DNA from: RHKX01 sp963823275
GTDB taxonomy: Bacteria; Actinomycetota; Thermoleophilia; Solirubrobacterales; 70-9
Length of the DNA stretch: 64,000 nucleotides
Assembly: GCA_963823275.1 (NCBI GenBank)
Contig: CAWGKW010000001.1
Coordinates: 124,001 to 188,000, forward strand
Direction of reading: 5' to 3'
The notes beneath the pieces are model-generated. The model was not told the origin of the DNA and did not search any database. It saw only the letters and a list, made by a program, of their open reading frames with translations. The position numbers were made by a program, and so were the translations under genes. This document shows, one piece after another, positions 1 through 7,073 of the stretch. Positions within the stretch are counted from its first letter, which is position 1. Every line of letters starts with the position of its first letter.

Positions 1-1
1 A

Positions 2-190
2 ATGCCCCCTCACCTCCTCGAGATCGCCGCCGGGGGCGAGGACCAGTTCGACGCCGCAATCTCGGCAGCCGTTATGGATCGCTATTCCCACGAGTCGGCG
101 GAACTCGCAGCGGGGGACGAGATTGATCGCTTGGAAGGTCGAATCTGGCATCCAAACGACGCGGCCTACAGGCCTGGCCAACCGCCTTGA
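2..190 (+). CDS. C-terminal end of a DUF429-like protein (5' truncated by window)
   Basis: About 62 residues are readable before a TGA stop. They contain the pattern QFDAAISAAVMDR followed by EGRIWHP, which resembles the end of DUF429 (predicted RNase H-fold) proteins, where a conserved Asp-Ala stretch is followed by a Gly-x-Ile-Trp-x-Pro ending. The first ATG in the window (position 2) is probably an internal codon, the true start lying upstream. Function is unknown for the family. The assignment rests on a short tail and could be wrong. Confidence 0.45.
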   Translation: MPPHLLEIAAGGEDQFDAAISAAVMDRYSHESAELAAGDEIDRLEGRIWHPNDAAYRPGQPP

Positions 191-343
191 GACTTCCCCT
201 GATCCGGATCGGCATCGGCACTCAGTACCTAGCGGGCTGGTTGCCGCCTACCGATGAATAGGGCCCAGGGCGGCGTCAAGATTAGGTCGAATGTCGTTGG
301 CCCCATCCGAGAGGACCTGGTTGATGTGTATCGGAGGCAGTAG

Positions 344-2023
344 GTGATCCGTTCTGGTTCGAGTGGGTCCCGCAGGCGTCGAGGCCTGAGCGGGGCGCTG
401 CTCGCCGGGGTTCTGGCGAGCCTCGTGCTCGCGGGGAGCGCCTTGGCCAGTCACAGTGCTCTCACCCAGAAGCCCGGCGCCGCCGGGTGTATCGCCGAGG
501 CCGGCACGAACCCGGCCTGTACCGACGGGACCGCGCTCCACGGCTCCGGCTCGGTCGCCCTGTCCCCCGACGGGGACAACGCCTATGTCGCAACCCAGGA
601 CAGCGACGCGGTCACGATCTTCGACCGTGATCCGGCCACCGGAGGCCTGACCCAGAAGGCGGGCACCGCCGGCTGCATCTCCGAGACCGGCACCCTCGGT
701 GCCTGCGGCGACGGGAGGGCGCTCGACTCCGCGGAGACGGTGACGGTCTCCCCCGACGGGGCCAGCGTCTACGTCGGCTCCCGACTCAGCGACGCCATCG
801 CGATCTTCGATCGAAACACGACAACCGGCGAGTTGACCCAGAAGGCGGGCACCGCCGGGTGCATCTCCGAGACCGGCACCGCCGGAGCCTGCGTCGACGG
901 CGTCGCGCTCGACGCCGCCTCCACGGTCACGGTCTCTCCCGATGGTGCCAACCTCTACGTCGCCTCCCGCTTCAGCGACGCCGTCGCGATCTTCGATCGC
1001 AACATCACCACCGGCGCTTTGACCCAGAAGCCCGGCACCGCCGCTTGCATCTCCGAGGACGGCACGGCCGGAGCCTGCGCCGACGGCACGGCGCTCGATT
1101 TCGCGATCTCCGTCGCCGTCTCTCCCGACGGGACAGGCGCCTACGTCGCCTCCCAGGACAGCGGCGCAGTGACGATCTTCGATCGTGACACGACGACCGG
1201 CGAGTTGACCCAGAAGGCGGGCACCGCCGGCTGCATCTCCGAGACCGGCACCGCCGGGGCCTGCGCAGACGGCACCGCGCTCGACGGCGCCGGCTCGGTA
1301 ACGGTCTCCCCCGATGGAGCCAGCGCCTACGTCGCCTCACAGGTCAGCGGCGCCGTCACGGCCTTCGACCGCAATGCGGCGACCGGCGCCCTGACCCAGA
1401 AGCCCGGTACCGCAGGGTGCATCTCCGACGACGGCACCGCCGGGGCCTGCATCAACGGCGTCGGCCTCGTGGGTGTCCGATCGGTGGCCGTCTCCCCCGA
1501 CGGCGCCAGCGCGTACGGCGCCTCCATCGACAGCGATGCGGTGGCGGTGTTCGATCGCAGCACGAACACCGGGATCCTGACCCAGGAGACGGGACGAGCA
1601 GGCTGCATAGCCGAGGACGGGATCGGCCCCTGCGTCGAAGGCAACGGTTTCGACGGCGCCGAGGCTGTGACGGTTTCCCCCGACGGCAAGAACGCCTATG
1701 CCGCCGCCGCCCTCAGCGATTCAGTGCTGGTCTTCGATCGTGGGCTGGAGCCCAAGACCAAGATCACCAAGAAACCGAAGAGCAGGATCAAGACGACCAA
1801 GAAGAAGGTGAAGGTCAAGGTCTCGTTCAAGTCCGAGGCGGACGCCATCTTCAAGTGCAAGCTCGACGACGCCAACTACAAGCGCTGCACCTCTCCCTAC
1901 ATCGTCAAGGCGAAATCGAAGGGCGGGAAGGGCAGGAAGCACACGATCTCGATCAGGGCCACGGTGGACGGCCTGGTTGGTAAGCCCGCCGTCATCAAGT
2001 TCAAGGTGATCCGCAAGGGCTAG
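344..2023 (+). CDS. Secreted seven-repeat beta-propeller (YVTN/lactonase-like) protein with Ig-like tail
   Basis: The protein has 559 residues. It begins with a basic stretch and a hydrophobic segment ending in SALAS, a signal peptide, so it should be exported. Seven repeats of about 60 residues follow. Each starts LTQK, has a Cys pair around AGCI and GAC, and contains VSPDG and FDR, the blade signature of YVTN/lactonase-type propellers. The last ~90 residues are Lys-rich (KKPKSRIKTTKKK) and carry one CKLD...C module of the Ig-like kind common in Thermoleophilia exoproteins. The GTG start at 344 follows the purine run GGAGGCAG. No catalytic residues can be picked out. A surface scaffold or sugar/lactone-related role are both possible. 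The repeats are nearly identical in DNA, so copy number may be miscounted in an assembly. Confidence 0.8.
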   Translation: MIRSGSSGSRRRRGLSGALLAGVLASLVLAGSALASHSALTQKPGAAGCIAEAGTNPACTDGTALHGSGSVALSPDGDNAYVATQDSDAVTIFDRDPATGGLTQKAGTAGCISETGTLGACGDGRALDSAETVTVSPDGASVYVGSRLSDAIAIFDRNTTTGELTQKAGTAGCISETGTAGACVDGVALDAASTVTVSPDGANLYVASRFSDAVAIFDRNITTGALTQKPGTAACISEDGTAGACADGTALDFAISVAVSPDGTGAYVASQDSGAVTIFDRDTTTGELTQKAGTAGCISETGTAGACADGTALDGAGSVTVSPDGASAYVASQVSGAVTAFDRNAATGALTQKPGTAGCISDDGTAGACINGVGLVGVRSVAVSPDGASAYGASIDSDAVAVFDRSTNTGILTQETGRAGCIAEDGIGPCVEGNGFDGAEAVTVSPDGKNAYAAAALSDSVLVFDRGLEPKTKITKKPKSRIKTTKKKVKVKVSFKSEADAIFKCKLDDANYKRCTSPYIVKAKSKGGKGRKHTISIRATVDGLVGKPAVIKFKVIRKG

Positions 2024-2055
2024 GGCGGGCCTCCGCCGGCGTCAACCCGCCGGCG

Positions 2056-2933
2056 TCAGCGTCGGCGCTGCACCGCGTCGCCGACGATCCGCGCCATCCG
2101 TCGCGGGTCCTCGAGCTGAGGGTAGTGGCCGAGGTCCGGTAGCTCCGCCACCGGCACGCCCGGGTGGAGCTCACGCAGGGCGGCCAGCACCTCGGTGGTC
2201 GCCACCGGGTCGAGCAGCCCCCAGGCGAGCTGCAGCCGGCTCCCAGTCGCGGATCGCGCCGTGCCAACGGTCGGCGAACTCGATCCTCTCGTCCAGATAG
2301 GCGACCAACCGGCTGCCGAGGGTGCGACCGCCGTCGTGGCAGATCAACGACCACTGATCGGCGGCCTCCTCGTCGCTGAGCGGGTGTGCCTCGGAGAAGA
2401 CCGATCCGAATTGCTGGCGGAATACGCGCCGGTTGGAGAGGAGCGCGGCGATCGGGCCGAAGCGGCTGCGGAGCAGCTTCTGCGACGGGGTGAGGCTGGC
2501 CCGGTCGAGAACGATGCTGCCGTTGAACAGGAGCGCGCCGGCGAGCTGCATCTCCAGCCCTCCCGCGAGGTCCCGCGCCAGCAGCTCGGTGGCGACGGAG
2601 GTGCCCATGTCGTGAGCGACGATGAACACCGGTCGGCCATCGGCCTCCCGGCGGACCAGTCTCCTCGGCGAGGTCGGCCTGCCAGAACAGGCTGTATCGG
2701 TGGTTTCGAGGTTTGTCGGAGAGGCCGAAACCGAGGAAATCGAACGCGAGCGCAGCCCGGCCGGGGACCTCCCCCAGGAGGGCCATCCAGTCGTAGGAGC
2801 TGGATGGGAACCCGTGCAGGAACAGAAGCAGAGGGCCATCGCCCTCGCGGCTGAAGACGTGGATCAACCGGCCACGGAACTCGGCCTCGTATCCCATCTC
2901 CTGCCAGCGGCGAACCCGCTCGGTCAACGCCAC
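2056..2933 (-). CDS. Alpha/beta hydrolase (haloalkane dehalogenase-like), reading frame broken twice
   Basis: A GTG start at 2933 follows a GGGAGGG ribosome-binding site, 13 nt after the P450 stop. The N-terminal part shows the oxyanion HGFPSSSYDW motif and FDFLGFGLSD. Near 2660 the frame must change to continue into VFIVAHDMGTSVATELLA, where Asp in HDMG is the expected nucleophile, as in haloalkane dehalogenase/epoxide hydrolase relatives. Near 2233 it must change again to give LAWGLLDPVATTEV and LPDLGHYPQLEDP, which supplies the acid and catalytic His. Joined, it is about 292 residues, the normal family length. The two breaks are probably sequence errors, although a decaying gene cannot be excluded. 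It is the last gene of the long minus-strand cluster. Confidence 0.75.
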
Positions 2934-2946
2934 GCGGGACCCTCCC

Positions 2947-4207
2947 TCAGGCGAGCGTCAAGGCGACCGGGATCGAGCGGTACTGATTGAGGAAGGTCGA
3001 GCTGACGCGCTCGCAGTCGCCGTCGATGCTGATCTCGGGGAAGCGTCGCAGCGTCTCCTCGAACCAGAGCTTCAGCTCCAGCCGGGCGAGGCCCGCGCCG
3101 AGGCAGAAGTGCCGTCCGCCGCCGCCAAAGCCCTGGTGGGGGTTCGGCGTGCGCCGGACATCGAAGCGGTCGGGGTCGTCGAAGACCGACTCGTCACGGT
3201 TACCCGAGACGTACCAGAGGGCGAGCTTGTCGCCGGCCTCTGACCTGCTTGCCCGCCAGTTCGGTGTCGCGGGTCGCGGTCCGCCGCATGTAGGCGAAGG
3301 CGGGGTGGCAGCGGACGCACTCCTCGACGACCTGCTCCATAGGCACCTCCCCGGAGCGCACAAGATGCATCTGCTCAGGATCGTCCAGCAGGCTCTTGAT
3401 GCCAGAGGTGAACACGGCGCGGGTCGAGTCGTTACCGGCCACCATCAGCAGGAAGAAGAACATCAGTATCTCCTCGTGGGAGAGGCGCTCTCCGTCGACC
3501 TCCGCCTCGATGAAGGCGGTGGTCAGGTCGTCGGTGGGGTTCGCCTCGCGCTCCTCGATCATCGAGTTCACGTAGGGGATGAACTCCTCCAGCGCCCGCC
3601 AGACCTCACCCAGGTCTGGCACCAGCCGCGGGTCCTCGAAGGCTGCGGTCCGGTTGGTCCAGTCGACGAGGCGCTCGGCATCCTCCCGAGGTGCTCCCAG
3701 CATGTCGCCGATCACCATCGCCGGCACGTGGATGCCGACGTCGGTGACGAGGTCGAGGCGGCCGTCGGGGTGGCGCTCCAGCGCTCGATCGAAGACCAGG
3801 TTGATGATCTCCTGCATCCGCTCGGTGTGATCGATCGCTCGCTTCGGGGTGAAGGCCCGCTGAACGAGCCCCTTGAGCCGATCGTGGCGCGGCGGATCCT
3901 GTGAGATCAGCATGTTGGCGCTCAGATCCATCGGATCCGGCTCGCCCGGCGCGGCGAGCTTGTCGACGAGGATGATGCTGCGGTCGGATGAGAACGTCTC
4001 GTGATCACGTCCGACCGCGGCGATGTCCTCGTAGCGCACGACCGACCAGAAGCCCGCTTCGCTGGGGAAGTCGGCGAACTCGCTCCAGTGCAGCGGTTCC
4101 TCGTTGCGCAGCAGGCGGAACACCTCGTGGGGAGGCCCGTCCTTCCAGAGTTCGAGATTGCCGAGATCCAGCTCGGAGCGGTCCATTGGCGGGGCGATGG
4201 TGGCCAT
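2947..4207 (-). CDS. Cytochrome P450, one apparent frameshift
   Basis: The ATG at 4207 is preceded by GGAGGAACGAG, a good ribosome-binding site. The product of about 419 residues has the class I bacterial P450 hallmarks: the I-helix oxygen-activating motif VAGNDSTRAVF, the ExxR pair in EECVR, the PERF-like region NRDESVFDDPDRFD, and the heme loop GFGGGGRHFCLGAG with Cys as the iron ligand. The frame changes near 3241, between LAGKQV and AGDKLALWYVSG, so two reading frames must be joined. Like other soluble bacterial P450s it would need a ferredoxin and reductase, which are not in this window. Substrate is unknown. The N-terminal style resembles actinobacterial CYPs acting on terpenes, sterols or branched lipids, but that is only an impression. 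Confidence 0.85.
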
Positions 4208-4252
4208 CTCGTTCCTCCGTTGCGGTCGGGGGTGGTGATCGACGCACACAGC

Positions 4253-5105
4253 CTACGCCGGATTTGGGCTCCTCGCATCAACCGAACCGGGTGAAACTCC
4301 CTCGCCGGAGAAGTTGCCGGCGCTTCCCGGGCGAACCGGAGGTGCGGCCATTGCGCTGTAGCCGCCGTCCACGTGGAGGATCTGGCCGGTGATCGCCCGC
4401 GCGAGGTCCGAGAGCAGAAAGCAGACGGCGTCGGCGACGGGTTCGGCGTCGTCGGGGTCCCAGGGCAGAGGCGAGCCGAGCTCCCACGCCTCAAGCAGCC
4501 GCTCGAAGTCCGCGATTCCCGCCCGCCGCACGAGTCCTGAGGGGACCCGCTGCGACCAGGTTGACCCGCACCAGCTCCGGTCCCAGGTCCCGGGCGAGGT
4601 ACCGCGATGTCGCCTCGAGGGCCGCCTTGCAGACGCCCATCCAGTTGTAGACGGGCCACGCCCTCGAGGCGTCGAAGTCAAGCCCGACCAGGCTTCCGCC
4701 CCCTGCCGGGGCGAGCCTGCGCAGGAGTCGCGCCGAATGGGCCAATGAGAAGGCGCTGGTCTGAAAGGCGAGGTTCACCCCCTCGGGGCTCGCCTCGGTG
4801 AACTCGCCGCCAAGCGCGTCCCGCGGGGCGAAGGCGACGGCATGGAGAACGCCGTCGATCGACCCCCATTCCGCCGCGATGCGCTCTGCCAGGAGGTCGT
4901 GCTGCTCACCTGAGGCGGCATCGAGATCGAGCAGCGGCGCATCCTCCGGCAACGCCGCCGCGGCCTGCTCGGCGAGCTCGCGGTCGCGTGGGAGCGTCGT
5001 GAGCAACACCTCGGCACCATCGAGCTGCGCGCAACGGGCCACCGCGTAGGCGATCGAGCGCTCGTTGACCACCCCGCTGATCAGCAGCCGCTTCCCCTCG
5101 AGCAT
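4253..5105 (-). CDS. fabI: Enoyl-[acyl-carrier-protein] reductase, InhA/FabI type, one apparent frameshift
   Basis: This enzyme reduces trans-2-enoyl-ACP with NADH in the last step of each type II fatty-acid elongation cycle. The N-terminus LLISGVVNERSIAYAVA is the divergent FabI nucleotide-binding motif. VYNWMGVCKAALE carries the catalytic Tyr and Lys, followed by VNLVAAGPLRT as in mycobacterial InhA. A frame change near 4520 is needed to reach LLEAWELGSPLPW, FLLSDLARAITGQ and HVDGGYSAM, which again follow InhA. Joined length is about 283 residues. The ATG at 5105 overlaps the purE stop as ATGA, implying translational coupling. FabI is normally essential, so the break is most likely a sequence error. 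Confidence 0.85.
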
Positions 5106-5619
5106 CAGCGGTCCCTCCCCGTCGCCTCCGCGACCGCGAGATCGCCCCGCTCGGCGAGCTCGCGGAGTTCCTCGCGGAGCTTCGGCCAGCCGCTCTCTGA
5201 GTCCGGCATCCGATGTGGCCAGGATCCGTGCGGCGAGGAGGCCCGCGTTGCGTCCAGCTCCGATGCCCAACGGTCGCGACCGGCACGCCGCCCGGCATCT
5301 GCACGATCGAGAGCAGGGAGTCGAGGCCATCGAGGTGCCTCAGGGGCACGGGGACCCCGATGACCGGTAGCTCCGTGGTCGCAGCGAGCATTCCCGGGAG
5401 GTGCGCGGCACCCCCTGCTCCCGCGATCACGACCTCGACCCCACGGGCCGCGGCGCTCTCGCCGAAGGCGATCATCTGATGGGGCGTGCGGTGGGCCGAT
5501 ACGACCCGGACCTCGCAATCGACCCCGAGCTGGGCGAGGGCGTCGACCGCCGGCTGCATCGTCGGGAGGTCCGAATCCGAGCCCATGACGACGGCGACAC
5601 GTGGCGACTTGGCGGTCAT
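5105..5619 (-). CDS. purE: N5-carboxyaminoimidazole ribonucleotide mutase PurE, two apparent frameshifts
   Basis: PurE converts N5-CAIR made by PurK into CAIR in purine biosynthesis. The start ATG at 5619 overlaps the purK stop (ATGA). The sequence shows VVMGSDSDLPTM, VVSAHRTPHQMI, VVIAGAGGAAHLPGM and VPVPLRHLDGLDSLLSIVQ, the class I PurE landmarks for nucleotide and carboxylate binding. After GGVPVATVG the frame shifts at a CCC run (5265-5267) into IGAGRNAGLLAARILA, and shifts again near 5185 to reach LREELRELAERGDLA and a stop shared with the fabI start. The product is about 170 residues, as expected. Two breaks in an essential enzyme point to consensus errors. Confidence 0.88.
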
Positions 5620-6725
5620 GCTGCCGCTCCGAGTTCGAGGATCCCGGCGCAGGAGCTGCTCGCTGCCTGCGCCTCCTCGACCGTGGAGCCGAGCGCCGTC
5701 ACGTGCCCGAGCTTGCGGCCCTCCGACGGCTGCTTTCCGTAGAGGTGAGGGTGGGCGCCCTGGACTCCGAGCGCCTCGGCGAGCCGGGCGGCCGGGTCGG
5801 AGCCCTGTGACCCGAGCACGTTGGTCATCACCACCGCCGGCGAGCGCAGCTCCGTCGACCCGAGCGGCCAGTCGAGGACCGCGCGCAGGTGATTCTCGAA
5901 CTGCGAGGTCCCACAACCCTCGATCGTGAAATGCCCCGAGTTGTGGGGCCGCAGCGCCAGCTCGTTTACGAGCAGCTCATCTCCGGCGGTGAGAAACAGC
6001 TCGACGGCCATCACGCCGGTCGCTCCGATCGCCGCGGCGATCGAGTTGGCCAGCTCTGCACACCGCTCCGCGACCTCGGGTTTGACATCGGCGGGCGCGC
6101 GGGTCTCCACGCAGATCCCGTCGCGCTGGACGGTCTCCGCCAGCGGATAGGCGACGCAGGCCCCTCCGGGGGTCCTGGCGACGATCTGGGAGAGCTCGGT
6201 CGCGATGGGCACGCATCGTTCACCGACCCACTCGCCGCCCCCGGCGATCACAGTCGCGGCGGCGGCCGCGTCCTCGACGATCGCCACCCCGCGGCCGTCG
6301 TAGCCGCCGCGCCTCGCCTTGAGGACGAGCGGCCAGGACAGGCGCTCGGCGAGCCGAGCGACGTCGTCGGCCGTGGAGACGGGAGCGAAGTCAGGGACCG
6401 GGAAGCCGGCTTCCCGGAGCAACGTCCTGGCGTGCAGCTTGTCCTGGGCAGTTCGCTTCGCCCCGGCGCCGGGGCGAAGGTTGAAGCCCTCGGACTCGAG
6501 CGTCTCCAGATGCTCGCCGGGTATTCCCTCGTGGTCGAAGGTCAGGACGTCGCATTCGCCGGCGAGGCGCCGAAGTGCATTCAGATCCGCGGGATCGCCG
6601 ATGCGCACCGAGCCCATGGCGCTCACCGTGGCGTCAAGTGGATCGGCGGCCAGCACGACGAGTTCGACGTCGAGGGCGATCGCCGCCTGGTGGGTCATCC
6701 GGGCGAGCTGCCCGCCGCCCACCAT
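5616..6725 (-). CDS. purK: 5-(carboxyamino)imidazole ribonucleotide synthase PurK
   Basis: PurK is an ATP-grasp enzyme that joins 5-aminoimidazole ribonucleotide to bicarbonate to give N5-CAIR. MVGGGQLARM opens the chain. LVLKARRGGYDGRGV is the ATP-grasp glycine loop, and MAVELFLTAGDELLVNELA with RPHNSGHFTIEG is the metal and nucleotide site. The ATG at 6725 gives 369 residues and no upstream in-frame start exists. An ATG at 6771 overlaps the PII-like stop as ATGA, exactly like the other junctions here, and would read RVG just before MVGGGQ after one base shift. The real start may therefore be 6771 with a base error near 6740. It is coupled to purE downstream. Confidence 0.9.
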   Translation of the reverse strand: MVGGGQLARMTHQAAIALDVELVVLAADPLDATVSAMGSVRIGDPADLNALRRLAGECDVLTFDHEGIPGEHLETLESEGFNLRPGAGAKRTAQDKLHARTLLREAGFPVPDFAPVSTADDVARLAERLSWPLVLKARRGGYDGRGVAIVEDAAAAATVIAGGGEWVGERCVPIATELSQIVARTPGGACVAYPLAETVQRDGICVETRAPADVKPEVAERCAELANSIAAAIGATGVMAVELFLTAGDELLVNELALRPHNSGHFTIEGCGTSQFENHLRAVLDWPLGSTELRSPAVVMTNVLGSQGSDPAARLAEALGVQGAHPHLYGKQPSEGRKLGHVTALGSTVEEAQAASSSCAGILELGAAA

Positions 6726-6767
6726 GCCGACGCGGGCGCTGGGGCCTCCGCGAGCCGGAGTCGACGC

Positions 6768-7073
6768 TCATGAGAAGTACTCCGGTCGGCTGACGTAGGT
6801 GTCGGAGACGAACATCACGCCGGGGCGCTCGGAGAAGAACACCCGTAGCCCGGTGATGAGATCCTCGGACTTCTCGTCGGGGACCACCGCGATCAGCAGA
6901 TCGAGGACCGCCTCGTCGTTGAACAACAGGCGTCCCTGGTGGTATCCGTGGTGGCCGAGTCCGGAGACGTTGGAGACGGCCGTGTAGCCGCCCGCGCCGT
7001 TCGCCGTCAGCAGCTCACGCACCCTCGTGGCGTCGGATCCCCGAACCACCACCTCGATTTTGGTCATTTGCAT
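6768..7073 (-). CDS. P-II-like small regulator of the DabAB cluster
   Basis: The product is about 101 residues starting MQMTKIEVVVRG. Ferredoxin-like PII features are visible: the first strand IEVVVRG, VSGLGHHGYHQGRLLFND where PII has its T-loop region, and LLIAVVPDEKSEDLITGL as strand and helix. The canonical B-loop TGxxGDGKIF is absent and is replaced by SERPGVMFVSDTYVSR, so this is a PII-like (non-GlnB) protein with altered or lost nucleotide binding. Start 7073 was chosen because its ATG overlaps the dabA stop (TGATG) and is preceded by GAAGG. Such proteins often accompany inorganic-carbon transporters (SbtB, dab-linked PII). It probably tunes DabAB, an inference from context. Confidence 0.72.
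   Translation of the reverse strand: MQMTKIEVVVRGSDATRVRELLTANGAGGYTAVSNVSGLGHHGYHQGRLLFNDEAVLDLLIAVVPDEKSEDLITGLRVFFSERPGVMFVSDTYVSRPEYFS

Noticed and set aside
460..1740. Regular repeats resembling a CRISPR or tandem array
   Set aside because: Spacing is about 180 nt, in phase with codons, and the repeats are the blades of the secreted propeller protein. No short repeat-spacer pattern exists.
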